Source of the DNA: Paracoccaceae bacterium
GTDB taxonomy: Bacteria; Pseudomonadota; Alphaproteobacteria; Rhodobacterales; Rhodobacteraceae
Direction: 5' to 3'
Length of the DNA stretch: 64,000 nucleotides
Assembly (NCBI GenBank): GCA_022822495.1
Contig: JAJEBQ010000037.1
Location: forward strand, 1-64,000
Below the pieces are notes generated by a model, which worked only from the letters and a program-made list of their open reading frames with translations, did no database searches and was not told the origin of the DNA. Position 1 is the first letter of the stretch, and every line of letters begins with the position of its first letter. This document shows, one piece after another, positions 49,949-59,464 of this stretch. The translations under genes were made by a program, and so were the position numbers.

Positions 49949-50821
49949 CTATTGATTGGTTATACCTACCATCAGGTAGCAGTTGTTTTTACAAAACTCA
50001 ACTGTATTCCTGTTCTTTCCTGTCAACCTTTCCTGTAATTTCTCTCTTGATTTCCCGTTGACAAGGAGTTTTAAAATTGAAACCATGGTCCTTCTGATTT
50101 GGGGGACCTGTTCCTTGAGTTCTCCATCTATCCTGAAAACAGAATTGCCAATAAATTTGTAGAATTCAGTTTCCAATTCTATGGAAGGGGCAACCTTTGC
50201 TGTAATATCATCCTCAAAGTCAATCTTCAAACCGGCTTTTGCAACTTCCTCATGGAACCTGCCAATAGGATGACCGCCACCTACTGGGCGATACCTCGAC
50301 TTGTTCGCATGACCCTCTGGACTGCGAAAGCAGTCAGCAATCAAAATCAAACCTCCCGGTCGGGTAACCTCCCTGGCCCTTGTAAGAGATACCTCCTGCG
50401 GAATATATTGATAACTTTCTGCAAACAGACAAACATCAAACCTATGCTCTGTTTCAAAATTCTCAAAGCCGAGATTGTGAACAGGTGTCATGTTGCCCAA
50501 CTTGACTTCACATCTATGAGCCAGAGGTTTGCTGGGAACAACGACTTCAAGGTTATGCCCAAGATTCCTTAAGATCAAGGCCGTTTCACCAGCCCCTCCT
50601 CCGACATCAAGAATGTTGAGCGACTTTCCCTTGGGAAGATGTGATATGAGCCTCTTGGTATATAATTCCTGGGCCTTTAACAGGTTCCCGGCACAAACTT
50701 CAATTCCATCTTCCCAAATACCGTAATGAAGATGCTCCTTTCCGGTCAGGAAATGAACAAAATCAACTCCCAAATCCAGTCCCAAGGTTTTGGAATCTAT
50801 CTTTATTCTGGAATTAAACAC
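49949..50821 (-). CDS. Class I SAM-dependent methyltransferase
   Basis: 290 residues. The SAM-binding motif I is 'LNILDVGGGAGETALILRNL'. 'FDVCLFAESYQYIPQEVSLT' and 'EVTRPGGLILIADCFRSPEG' are post-I motifs. The fold is Methyltransf_11/25-like and resembles small-molecule (quinone- or polyketide-type) methyltransferases, but the acceptor is unknown. It lies between rppH and aatA on the same strand, with 45-56 base gaps. Confidence 0.82.
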   Translation of the reverse strand: MFNSRIKIDSKTLGLDLGVDFVHFLTGKEHLHYGIWEDGIEVCAGNLLKAQELYTKRLISHLPKGKSLNILDVGGGAGETALILRNLGHNLEVVVPSKPLAHRCEVKLGNMTPVHNLGFENFETEHRFDVCLFAESYQYIPQEVSLTRAREVTRPGGLILIADCFRSPEGHANKSRYRPVGGGHPIGRFHEEVAKAGLKIDFEDDITAKVAPSIELETEFYKFIGNSVFRIDGELKEQVPQIRRTMVSILKLLVNGKSREKLQERLTGKNRNTVEFCKNNCYLMVGITNQ

Positions 50822-50877
50822 TGCCGTAATTAATTCATTTTTAATTTATTGTCGGGTAAAAGTTGAATAACTTATCT

Positions 50878-51369
50878 TCACAGAAAGTCCTCAAATTCTT
50901 TAAAAAGAGCCTGATAAACCGTATGCTTGAAATCAACTATACTCTCTATCAATTCTTTAGGAGTCATCCAGTCCCAATTCAAAAACTCGGGATGTTTGGT
51001 ATTGATTTTGATTTGATTGTCACTCCCAAGAAACCTCAACAGGTACCACTTTTGTTCCTGACCCCGATAATTGCCACCCCATAGTTGAGGAATTAGTTGT
51101 GGCGGCAGGTCATAGTGGTGAGTACCAAATGATTCAGCCAGATATTTTACCAGATCGGATGTTATACCGGTTTCTTCTTCCAGCTCACGAAGGGCCGCTG
51201 TGAAAGAATCTTCCCCCTCATCGATTCCTCCCTGTGGCATTTGCCAAGCTTCCGCGATACCATCGATACGTTGTCCGGCAAAAATCAAACGATCTTTATT
51301 GATCAACATGATGCCAACACACTTCCGGTAGGGAAGGTCAACAATTTCATGCAAATATTCGGCAGACAT
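50878..51369 (-). CDS. rppH: RNA pyrophosphohydrolase RppH (Nudix)
   Basis: 163 residues with 'YRKCVGIMLINKDRLIFAGQ' and 'EAWQMPQGGIDEGEDSFTAA', the complete Nudix box continuing 'LRELEEETGI'. The C-terminal part has 'QKWYLLRFLG'. RppH removes pyrophosphate from mRNA 5' ends and starts decay. It sits directly downstream of ctpA, its usual neighbour in alphaproteobacteria. Confidence 0.93.
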   Translation of the reverse strand: MSAEYLHEIVDLPYRKCVGIMLINKDRLIFAGQRIDGIAEAWQMPQGGIDEGEDSFTAALRELEEETGITSDLVKYLAESFGTHHYDLPPQLIPQLWGGNYRGQEQKWYLLRFLGSDNQIKINTKHPEFLNWDWMTPKELIESIVDFKHTVYQALFKEFEDFL

Positions 51370-51419
51370 GAAACTACAATTTGTCTGGGAGAAATATAAC
51401 TCTTGGTATGGGTTCTGGC

Positions 51420-52787
51420 CTAGAACTTTCCTGAGCCAAGGGCCTCGAAACCATGGATGAGATCAATCGCATACCCAAGCTGATTATCAGATTCCCTCAA
51501 TTCCACAAGTGCCTCGTTGACTTTAGCCAATTCTTCCTGCTCTTCTTCGTCAATTGGCAAACCATCGTTTTCAAGACTGTTACCATACTTTGACTCCGAA
51601 AAGAAATACCTTGTATCTTCCTCATCCTCAGGATCAGGTTCGTTGAATTGTCGTTGGATGACAATGTCAGGAATGATCCCATTCCCTTGGATGGATTTGC
51701 CCGATGGCGTGTAGTATTTTGCTGTAGTCATTCGCAATCCGCCAAACTTTCTTTGGGTATTGACGTCAACACCTTTCTCATTGTCCAGATCAATGATGGT
51801 TTGCACAGATCCCTTGCCAAAACTCTGGGTTCCAATTATTGCCGCTCTTTCATTATCCTGCAAGGCTCCGGCCACAATTTCCGAAGCTGAAGCCGAGCCG
51901 TCGTTGATAAGGATAACTATGGGAATTCCTTCAGCCAAATCTCCCTTATAATATCCCTCGGCATCATATGTATTGGTCTTGTCACCTCTCCTTCTGATGG
52001 AAACAATCTCCCCCTTTTCGAGGAAGAGATCAGATACGCCTACAGCACTTTGAAGCAGTCCACCCGGATTGTTCCGCAAGTCAATAACAACACCCGAAAA
52101 GTCATTGATGTCACCGTATTCTGCGATGACTTCCTCGAATCCTTCTTCCAGATTGGGTACAGTTTGTCGACTGAAGGTTTTAACCCGTGCAATGATAACA
52201 TCGCCAATGCGTCTCACCTCGGCGGCATCAATCTGGATAATATCCCTGGTAATGGTAACCTCAAATGGGGCATCAACATTTTCTCGCAGGATGGTGATGG
52301 TAATATCTTCCCCAGGTGGGCCCCGCATTTTGTCAACCGCTTCCTGGAGGTCCATTTCAAAAACGGTTTCCCCATCAATTTCAATGATAAAGTCCCCGGC
52401 CTGTACACCAGCTTCAAAGGCTGGTGTATCATCAATCGGCGAAATAACCTTTACATAACCATTTTCGGTTGTTACCTGGATACCCAACCCTCCAAATTCC
52501 CCTGTTGTCTGTTCTTCCATTTCCAGCATTTCTTCGGGTGTAATGTAACCCGAATGGGGATCAAGTGAACTCAGCATGCCATCAAGGGCGGCCTGGATGA
52601 GTTCAGACTTGTCAATTTCCTCGACATAGCCATTATCGATCCTGCTGAGTGTTTCTGAAATCAGACCTATGTTTTCATAGATATTGAAATCGGAATCCTC
52701 GGACTGTGTCCACCCCGCTTGGAGTGGCAAGAGAGCAAGAATCATACCTGCAAGAAAAGGGCCTCTGGGTAATTTCATTCGTATCAT
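51420..52787 (-). CDS. ctpA: C-terminal processing protease CtpA (S41)
   Basis: 455 residues. A signal peptide covers about residues 1-28. A PDZ domain at about 95-170 includes 'EFGGLGIQVTTENGYVKVIS' and 'AFEAGVQAGDFIIEIDG'. The S41 core has 'GVVIDLRNNPGGLL', the catalytic Ser in 'INDGSASASEIVAGAL' (about residue 298) and the Lys in 'SFGKGSVQ' (about 324). It is a periplasmic serine protease. The M23 peptidase (EnvC-like) that usually stands between it and gpmI is absent: only 136 bp separate the two. Confidence 0.94.
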   Translation of the reverse strand: MIRMKLPRGPFLAGMILALLPLQAGWTQSEDSDFNIYENIGLISETLSRIDNGYVEEIDKSELIQAALDGMLSSLDPHSGYITPEEMLEMEEQTTGEFGGLGIQVTTENGYVKVISPIDDTPAFEAGVQAGDFIIEIDGETVFEMDLQEAVDKMRGPPGEDITITILRENVDAPFEVTITRDIIQIDAAEVRRIGDVIIARVKTFSRQTVPNLEEGFEEVIAEYGDINDFSGVVIDLRNNPGGLLQSAVGVSDLFLEKGEIVSIRRRGDKTNTYDAEGYYKGDLAEGIPIVILINDGSASASEIVAGALQDNERAAIIGTQSFGKGSVQTIIDLDNEKGVDVNTQRKFGGLRMTTAKYYTPSGKSIQGNGIIPDIVIQRQFNEPDPEDEEDTRYFFSESKYGNSLENDGLPIDEEEQEELAKVNEALVELRESDNQLGYAIDLIHGFEALGSGKF

Positions 52788-52923
52788 GATTGTCCTAGCT
52801 ATTCGGGCGTCTAAGCGATAACACTGATCAATTGGTTTCTGGGCAAAAAATATAACTTTCTATTATTAAGGTTCAATTAAAATAATATTTAGTAGTATAA
52901 ACGAAAATCATTAGCAAAAATCC

Positions 52924-54444
52924 TTAATTTCGACCGATCAAGCTTGTACCTGTCATTTGTCCTGGTTTGGGTAAGCCAAGCAAATCCAGCAATGTGGGAG
53001 CCAAATCAACCAGCGAACCTCCATCCCTGAGATCCGGTGTTTGATTATCGGAGACCAAAATGACCGGTACGAGATTGGTTGTATGGGCTGTGTGGGCTCC
53101 CCCGGTTTCCGGGTCAATCATCATTTCACAATTGCCATGATCCGCAGTAACAACAAGATCTCCACCAACAGCCAATATGGCACGTTCAATTTGTCCCAGG
53201 ACCTGATCAGTTGCCTCACAGGCTTTAATCGCCGCAGGTAAACTCCCGGTATGCCCAACCATGTCAGGATTGGCAATATTGATGATAATCAAATTAAATC
53301 CTTCTTCAACTGCCTTGATAAAACCCTTGCCGACTTCTTTAACTGACATTTCCGGGGCCAAATCATAGGTCGCCACTTTCGGACTGTTCGGCATTAATCG
53401 ACTTTCCCCTTCCTCCTTGGCTTCCTTGCCTCCATTCAAAAAGAAGGTTACATGGGGGAATTTTTCAGTCTCGGCAATTCTCATTTGTGTCAAACCATGC
53501 TTCGCAACCCATTCGCCCAAGGTGTTATCTATCCTTGTTTTATCAAAAAGTGGTGTAATCCAATCCCTGGCAGGGGTAAAATAATTGGCCATGGAGACGG
53601 CCTTGGCAATGGTTGGTCTGTTTGCCACTTCGAAATGCGCAAACCCTGGCTCAGCCAGCGAAGCAGATAATTGTCGCATGCGATCCGAACGATAGTTAAC
53701 AAAAAACAGCCCATCGCCAGCCTTCATCCCATTATAGTCTCCGATACAAGTTGGCAGGATAAACTCATCAGTTTCTCCTCTGGACATTGATTCTGCCACA
53801 CAATCATAACCAGCTCTTGCTCGCAAACCTTTGCCGAGCATGATGGTGTCCCATGCTCGTTCTACTCGTTCCCATCGATTATCACGGTCCATTGCATAAT
53901 ACCGTCCGGTAATGGTGACAAGCTTGGCCATACCATCAATACCTTCATTCAGACGCTTGATATCCCTCTGCGCATTAACGGGAGGAGCGTCTCGTCCATC
54001 GGTGATGGCATGAACCATGACTTTTACGCCATAACCTGCAAAGGTTTTTACGACGGATATCAAATGACGACCCAATCCGTGGACCCCGACATCAGATACT
54101 ATTCCAATGACATGGATTGTATTACCAGAAATTTTTATTGTTTCGGCTAACTGAACCAATGGGGATATCGCACTGAATTTTCCAGATTCAATGGCCTCAT
54201 TAATTCTTCGAACTTCCATCAGAATAACCCGACCTGCACCGATATGAAGATGGCCAACCTCAGAGTTGCCAATACTCCCTGCTGGCAAACCGACAGCCTC
54301 ACCGTGGGTAATTAACCTGGAATTTGGACAATTGGCCGACAAGCGATCAAAGTTCGGTGTGTTGGCAAGGGCAACTGCGTTACCTTCCTCTTCTTTTCGC
54401 AACCCCCATCCATCCAGGATGCACAAGGCCACCTGCTTGCTCAT
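52924..54444 (-). CDS. gpmI: 2,3-bisphosphoglycerate-independent phosphoglycerate mutase
   Basis: 506 residues. The N-terminal metal site is 'LCILDGWGLR' and the catalytic Ser lies in 'SIGNSEVGHLHIGAGR'. 'HAITDGRDAPP', 'NIANPDMVGHTGSLPAA' and 'VVTADHGNCEMM' provide the remaining Mn ligands. It converts 3-phosphoglycerate to 2-phosphoglycerate in glycolysis. Neighbours are rlmH and rsfS upstream and ctpA downstream. Confidence 0.96.
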   Translation of the reverse strand: MSKQVALCILDGWGLRKEEEGNAVALANTPNFDRLSANCPNSRLITHGEAVGLPAGSIGNSEVGHLHIGAGRVILMEVRRINEAIESGKFSAISPLVQLAETIKISGNTIHVIGIVSDVGVHGLGRHLISVVKTFAGYGVKVMVHAITDGRDAPPVNAQRDIKRLNEGIDGMAKLVTITGRYYAMDRDNRWERVERAWDTIMLGKGLRARAGYDCVAESMSRGETDEFILPTCIGDYNGMKAGDGLFFVNYRSDRMRQLSASLAEPGFAHFEVANRPTIAKAVSMANYFTPARDWITPLFDKTRIDNTLGEWVAKHGLTQMRIAETEKFPHVTFFLNGGKEAKEEGESRLMPNSPKVATYDLAPEMSVKEVGKGFIKAVEEGFNLIIINIANPDMVGHTGSLPAAIKACEATDQVLGQIERAILAVGGDLVVTADHGNCEMMIDPETGGAHTAHTTNLVPVILVSDNQTPDLRDGGSLVDLAPTLLDLLGLPKPGQMTGTSLIGRN

Positions 54445-54634
54445 GTTCTTCTAATCACCTTTTGTGCCTCATGCTTTGGTTTGAACGTTTGGGAAGTAGA
54501 TTTTTGTATCACGACCCTACTCTATCAGATAACTGTCAGAGCCTTGGGGAAGGTAAAAACCAAGGAAAATATAATTGCCATGTCTCAAACAATCAACGGA
54601 CTCCTCAACTGCAGTTAATAAAACCCCGAATTCC

Positions 54635-55084
54635 CTATTTGTGGTAGGGTAGGCCGGAAAGTATTGCCGTGGCGCGATATAACTGTTCAGCCAACATGAC
54701 CCTAACAAGCCGGTGTGGGTAGACCATAGGTCCAAATGAAAGGGTGAAAAACGGTTCGAATTCCGGAAGTTGTTTTCTACCCTTATCACCTCCTATGGCA
54801 AATGTCAGATGGTCAGTGCCATCATCCCGCCAAGTAGCAAGCTTGTGTGCAAATTCCCTGCTTGACAAACTTTTCCCTTGTTCATCAAGCAAACACACCC
54901 GTGCTTGAAGACATTTCAACGAACGCTTTCTATCACTCCCTTTAACCGGTTCGATTTCCAGCAAATTGATGCTTCCAAATCCAAGATTACGACTTAATTT
55001 TGTGCATCTGTCGAGATAATGGTCGGTTAAATCCTTTTCTGGACCTGACCGCAAACGGTTTACGGCCAAAATCGTGATGTTCAC
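54635..55084 (-). CDS. rlmH: 23S rRNA pseudouridine1915 N3-methyltransferase RlmH
   Basis: 149 residues, SPOUT fold. 'FAIGGDKGR' and the C-terminal SAM knot 'HRLVRVMLAEQLYRATAILS', ending in the typical 'GLPYHK', are diagnostic. It modifies helix 69 of 23S rRNA. Its start overlaps the rsfS stop by four bases. Confidence 0.95.
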   Translation of the reverse strand: MNITILAVNRLRSGPEKDLTDHYLDRCTKLSRNLGFGSINLLEIEPVKGSDRKRSLKCLQARVCLLDEQGKSLSSREFAHKLATWRDDGTDHLTFAIGGDKGRKQLPEFEPFFTLSFGPMVYPHRLVRVMLAEQLYRATAILSGLPYHK

Positions 55085-55476
55085 GTCTCATCCCTGATCG
55101 GTGATTCCGTTGGCAGCCAAAGTTTTTCAATTTGGTAGAAATTGCGTACCTCTGGTCTGAACAAGTGGATAATAACATCTCCAGCATCGATCAAAACCCA
55201 GTCACCGCCTTCCTTACCCTCGACAGTTGTCTTGATTTTGTGATCCTGTTTCAAGGCCTCAATCAACTTTTCAGAAAGGGATATCACCTGCCGCTTGGAT
55301 CGTCCTGAGGCAATAACCATGAAATCTGCTATGGTCGATTTACCACGAAGATTAATATCCACGATCTCCATGGCCAAGTTGTCGTCAAGAAGCTTCAAAA
55401 TAAGTTCAAGAAGACTTTCCGAGTTGGTTATGGGGTCAGAACGGGGGGAAGGGGTTGGAGGGACAGAATGATCCAA
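55081..55476 (-). CDS. rsfS: Ribosomal silencing factor RsfS
   Basis: 131 residues. 'LEIVDINLRGKSTIADFMVI' is close to the family core (here 'MEIVDINLRGKSTIADFMVI'), followed by 'ASGRSKRQVISLSEKLIEAL' and 'GDWVLIDAGDVIIHLFRPEV'. It binds L14 and blocks subunit joining in starvation. The N-terminal 20 residues are low in conservation, so the start could be a little further in. Upstream partner nadD, common in other genomes, is not here. Confidence 0.93.
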   Translation of the reverse strand: MDHSVPPTPSPRSDPITNSESLLELILKLLDDNLAMEIVDINLRGKSTIADFMVIASGRSKRQVISLSEKLIEALKQDHKIKTTVEGKEGGDWVLIDAGDVIIHLFRPEVRNFYQIEKLWLPTESPIRDET

Positions 55477-55653
55477 ATCTGCTTTTTTCGCTTGGGTCAG
55501 AGTACATGCCTCCTTATGTTTTCATGTGGATTCATATAAAATCTGTCCATTCAAAATCAATCCTCTGTAAAAAAATATAGGACAAACAGGTTAATACTTC
55601 GTCATTTTATTAATATCACCCCGATAATTGCAATACCTTAGAACGCCAAAACA

Positions 55654-56625
55654 TCAAAAAACTGGTATTTCGCCATTAAGAACACTTCTGAACTTTTCCA
55701 GATCAATATTTCCACCTGAAAGTATGACCCCAACAGCCTTTCCCTTCAAACGGCTTTTTTCCTTGATCATGGCGGCCAATGGCGCGGCGCCAGCACCCTC
55801 TGAAACATTGTGTGTTGTCTGAAAGAGAATTTGGACAGCCTTCAGAATCTCTTCATCGGTTACCGACACAATATGATCAACACCTTGGGAATAAATTTCA
55901 AAAGCCTCCTTCACAGGGACTCTTACAGCAATACCATCAGCAAAAGTCTCGGCTGAATTTGTTTCCACAAGTTTACCAGACTCATAAGAAAGCTTGGCTG
56001 TTTGGGCATTTTCTGAAACCACACCAACAACATTGGTTTTCAGCCCCAAAGCTTCTCGGGCCGCAATGACACCGCAGATCCCCGAACCACAACCAATTGG
56101 AACATAGACTGTGTGCAGGTCTGGTTTGTATTTAAACAGTTCCAAGGCATAAGTTGCAACCCCTCTGACCACTTCCTTGTGAAAGGAGGGTACAAAGTAC
56201 AACTCCTCATCCCGGGATATACTCATGGCCTCTTCCTTGGCAGTATCGAAATCATGACCATATTCAATCAATTCGGCACCAAAGCTACTCATGGCCTCAT
56301 TTTTTTCTCTCGAATTACCATGTGGGATAACAATTCGGCAGATCATACCATGTGATTTGGTTGCTCTGGCAAGACTCTGTCCGTGATTGCCTCTGGTTGC
56401 TGAAACGATTCCCCTGATATTGGGTTTGACTTTCTGCAACCAATCTATGAATGTTATTCCTCCTCGAACCTTAAAGGCGCCTATAGGTGTATGGTTTTCG
56501 TGCTTGACCCAAACCTCAATTCCTGTTTCCCTTTGCAAAAGTGGCCATGCGATTTGGGGAGTCGGATCAATGGATTGGTACACCAAATCAGCTGCTTCAA
56601 CCAGTTCTTCTCTAGAAAAAAACAT
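55654..56625 (-). CDS. Threonine/serine dehydratase-like PLP enzyme
   Basis: 323 residues, fold type II. The PLP lysine lies in 'HTPIGAFKVRGG', the phosphate loop in 'IGCGSGICGVIAAREAL', and 'SATRGNHGQSLARATKSHGM' binds the substrate. 'LSGGNIDLEKF' is at the C-terminus. There is no ACT regulatory domain, so it resembles catabolic threonine dehydratase or serine racemase-type enzymes rather than feedback-controlled IlvA. Substrate is inferred. It follows the ankyrin-repeat gene on the same strand by 26 bases. Confidence 0.85.
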   Translation of the reverse strand: MFFSREELVEAADLVYQSIDPTPQIAWPLLQRETGIEVWVKHENHTPIGAFKVRGGITFIDWLQKVKPNIRGIVSATRGNHGQSLARATKSHGMICRIVIPHGNSREKNEAMSSFGAELIEYGHDFDTAKEEAMSISRDEELYFVPSFHKEVVRGVATYALELFKYKPDLHTVYVPIGCGSGICGVIAAREALGLKTNVVGVVSENAQTAKLSYESGKLVETNSAETFADGIAVRVPVKEAFEIYSQGVDHIVSVTDEEILKAVQILFQTTHNVSEGAGAAPLAAMIKEKSRLKGKAVGVILSGGNIDLEKFRSVLNGEIPVF

Positions 56626-56651
56626 TCTATTCCCTTGTTATTGTGGTCATG

Positions 56652-58319
56652 TTAGTCTGTATCTGCCGTTTTTTCGGAACATATATTTTTACCTTCCCGA
56701 ATTTCGATCTCTGCATGTGCTTGCTCCATTTCCATATTTCGTTTCACAACCCTATCTATATGCTTTTTCAAGGATCCTGAGGATAAGTCGTAGGGTGACT
56801 TGCCCTTGTAATTTGGTAAATAGGGGTCGCCGCCCTCAATGATCATCACTTCTATGGCAGCATGATTTGAGCTCATCCTAATCAAACGATGAAAAGGCGT
56901 GTTGCCTAAAGTGTTTTGAGCATTTGGATCAACCCCTGATGCAAGAAGTGCTTTAATTAATTGCAAATTAATTTTATTGGTCTTCAGAGCCGCGTGCAGC
57001 GTGGTGTTATCAGATCGATCCAAAGCTTTGGTATCCAGCCCCTTGTTGATTAAAATTTCAAGCATCTCAAAGGGACAATGTGGGTTGCTTACAGCCCTGT
57101 GAACCATCGGCAGGCTCTTTTCCCCTTCTTTTTCGATGGGGACACCAACTTCAATAAGGTGTTTTAGCACTTCCCATTTGAAGGCCTTACGAAGTGCCAT
57201 ATCAATAAGATTGGATTTCGTGGTTTTGGTCTGGGCAAGAATATTACCACCATTTTTAACAAGCAGATCAATTATTTCTATAGGAATTTCTGGGTTTTGA
57301 ACTGCCCAGTGCAATGGCGTCAAACACGTTTTATCCGGTGCGTTTACATCGGCACCATTCTTGAGAAGTACTTTTATGACCTCCAAATTTTTTGTACACC
57401 TTGCAGCCCAATGCAATGGCGTTAACCCATTTGGCAAAATTTCTTCAGACGCATTCGAGCCTTGCTTGAAACATCTTTTTACATCCTCAATGCTTGCTTC
57501 CAGAAAAAATTCCTTGGTTCCCCAATTTTCCCGGTGGAGTGTTTTCAATTTTTTGAAAATCCTGGCTTTGGCAAATTCCGGATTGGCTTCCCTGGCCAAA
57601 TCGTAGGCTAACCTTCCTTCGCTGTCAGCGATTCCTGTTTCGGCCCCAGATGAAATCAGTATTTTTATTATCTCCGGGTTGGAATTACTTCTTGCAGCAA
57701 GGTGCAAAGGGGTTAAACCTGCTTTGTTAACGGCATTTACATCTGCTTGTGCTTCAAGCAACGTTGTAATGATTTCAGATTTATCATTTATAGCGGCTGC
57801 ATGCAGGGGCGTATTTCCCATTTTATCAACACTGTTAATCTTGACCCCCTTATCAAGAAGAATGGTAATAATTTTGGCATTGGTGCTTTTGCCGGCTGCA
57901 GCATGAAGTGGCGTTATCTTTGTGGGCGAGTTCTTATTAACCGAGGCACCTGACTTAAGCAATTCCTCAAGGACTTCTGGGTTGGAATTGTAGGCGGCAG
58001 CACCATGCAAGGGCGTAAGCCCCTTGGATGAGGCCGTGTTTACAGGTGCTTTTGCGTTGATCAGGGTAGTAATAATTTTCGGATTTGAATTGTAGGCGGC
58101 AGCACCATGCAAAGGTGTGAACCCGTGGCTTGATTTCTTCTTAACATTGGCACCAAGGTCAATGAGTGTTTTAAGTATCTCTGGCGTCGAGTTAAAAATT
58201 GAAAACCAATGTAATGGAACCAAACCAAACCGATCCGGTTTATTCAATTCTGTCCTGTCAGAATAATGCTCCCTGACCGAATCTACTTCGGCACTGGTAT
58301 AAAATTTTTGCTGATTCAT
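56652..58319 (-). CDS. Large ankyrin-repeat protein
   Basis: 555 residues made almost wholly of ankyrin repeats of 33-37 residues. About a dozen can be counted, with consensus 'G-x-TPLH-x-A(A/V)-x-N'. Examples are 'GFTPLHGAAAYNSNPKIITT', 'GLTPLHLAARSNSNPEIIKI' and 'CLTPLHWAVQNPEIPIEIID'. A non-repeat linker lies at about 250-285, and a charged tail ends the protein. No signal peptide or membrane span is seen. Ankyrin arrays bind proteins; partner and role are unknown. Long ankyrin proteins are common in host-associated bacteria but also occur in free-living ones. Confidence 0.9.
   Translation of the reverse strand: MNQQKFYTSAEVDSVREHYSDRTELNKPDRFGLVPLHWFSIFNSTPEILKTLIDLGANVKKKSSHGFTPLHGAAAYNSNPKIITTLINAKAPVNTASSKGLTPLHGAAAYNSNPEVLEELLKSGASVNKNSPTKITPLHAAAGKSTNAKIITILLDKGVKINSVDKMGNTPLHAAAINDKSEIITTLLEAQADVNAVNKAGLTPLHLAARSNSNPEIIKILISSGAETGIADSEGRLAYDLAREANPEFAKARIFKKLKTLHRENWGTKEFFLEASIEDVKRCFKQGSNASEEILPNGLTPLHWAARCTKNLEVIKVLLKNGADVNAPDKTCLTPLHWAVQNPEIPIEIIDLLVKNGGNILAQTKTTKSNLIDMALRKAFKWEVLKHLIEVGVPIEKEGEKSLPMVHRAVSNPHCPFEMLEILINKGLDTKALDRSDNTTLHAALKTNKINLQLIKALLASGVDPNAQNTLGNTPFHRLIRMSSNHAAIEVMIIEGGDPYLPNYKGKSPYDLSSGSLKKHIDRVVKRNMEMEQAHAEIEIREGKNICSEKTADTD
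57985..58112 (-). repeat. Exact 26-bp direct repeats inside the ankyrin gene
   Basis: The same 26-base sequence occurs at 57985-58010 and 58087-58112, spaced 102 bp apart, which is exactly one 34-residue ankyrin unit. It encodes the shared 'LHGAAAYNS' segment of two adjacent repeats. Identity at DNA level points to a recent duplication or gene conversion of one repeat unit. Confidence 0.75.
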
Positions 58320-58398
58320 GACCTATCTCACCAAAAAAATTCAATCGGGCACATGATACGTGCGATTATCACTTTTTACCAGTAATTCACTTCAACAA

Positions 58399-59295
58399 TC
58401 AGGACCTGACCAGCTTGCTATAATCAGCAACCATCAACTTGGCCAACTCACCTACTTCGAACCTATAGTCCCTGATTTGTCCGACCGGTTCAACTTCAGC
58501 CGCAGTACCCGTTAACCAGCATTGTTCGAATTCCTCCAACTCAGATGGCATAATGTGGCGTTCATAAACCTTCACATCTCTTTTGCGCAGCAACTCCAAA
58601 ACGGTCTGACGAGTAATACCATTTAAAAAACAATCCGGCAAAGGTGTGTGAACTTCACCATTCTTGACAAAAAAGATGTTGGCCCCGGTTGCTTCGGCTA
58701 CATAACCCCGATAATCAAACATCAAGGCATCAGAATATCCCTTTTGTTGGGCCCTGTGTTTGGATATGGTACAAATCATGTATAAACCCGAAGCCTTGGC
58801 ATGGCTGGGTATTGTTTTCTCGCTTGGTCGTTGCCAATCGGAAATGTCCAGTTTAATGCCCTTGATTTCATCAGAATTATCATCGCTGCCATAGTATCGA
58901 CCCCATTCCCAGGTAGCGATGGCAAGATTACATGGATTTTTCTGGGAAGCTACTCCCATATCCTCACCCACTCCACGCCATGCTACTGGTCGAACATATG
59001 CATCGGAAAGACCATTTAACTTCATGATATCATCCTTGGCTTTTTCAATTTCATCTGGTGTAAAGTTTATATCAATGTCAAGTTGGTGCGCAGATTCAAT
59101 TAATCTGAGCGTGTGCTTTCTATTGGCAAAGATTTTACCCGCATAAGCACGTTCACCTTCAAACACCGAAGAACCGTAATGTAGGGCATGGGTTAAAATG
59201 TGCACATTGGCTGATCGCCAAGGAACAAACTCCCCGTTCAGCCAGATATAACCATCCTTGTTACCGTATCCTGGTGCTTCGGTTTCTGCGGACAT
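58399..59295 (-). CDS. ilvE: Branched-chain amino acid aminotransferase
   Basis: 298 residues, fold type IV. 'IWLNGEFVPWRSANVHILTH' and 'ALHYGSSVFEGERAY' are N-terminal, the PLP lysine lies in 'PSHAKASGLYMICTIS', and 'ALMFDYRGYVAEATGANIFF' and 'CFLNGITRQTVLELLR' follow. It performs the last step of valine, leucine and isoleucine synthesis. Divergent from the MarR/response regulator pair, as in several alphaproteobacteria. Confidence 0.94.
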   Translation of the reverse strand: MSAETEAPGYGNKDGYIWLNGEFVPWRSANVHILTHALHYGSSVFEGERAYAGKIFANRKHTLRLIESAHQLDIDINFTPDEIEKAKDDIMKLNGLSDAYVRPVAWRGVGEDMGVASQKNPCNLAIATWEWGRYYGSDDNSDEIKGIKLDISDWQRPSEKTIPSHAKASGLYMICTISKHRAQQKGYSDALMFDYRGYVAEATGANIFFVKNGEVHTPLPDCFLNGITRQTVLELLRKRDVKVYERHIMPSELEEFEQCWLTGTAAEVEPVGQIRDYRFEVGELAKLMVADYSKLVRS

Positions 59296-59464
59296 CTCAT
59301 CCTCCCAAATTTCAAGTTCTCTAATTTGTTATCAACATAAATTTATTTTACAGGTATTATTGCCTTTCCGGATGGGCTAGGTATTTACTGTAATTAAGAA
59401 ATATCAATATATAGTTTCCCTAATTTAAGTCAACAATGCTTACTTATTTTTATTTTTAAACTTT

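Noticed and set aside
54755-54775. T-loop-like GGTTCGAATTCC suggesting a tRNA
   Set aside because: It falls inside rlmH coding sequence and no acceptor, D or anticodon stem can be built around it.
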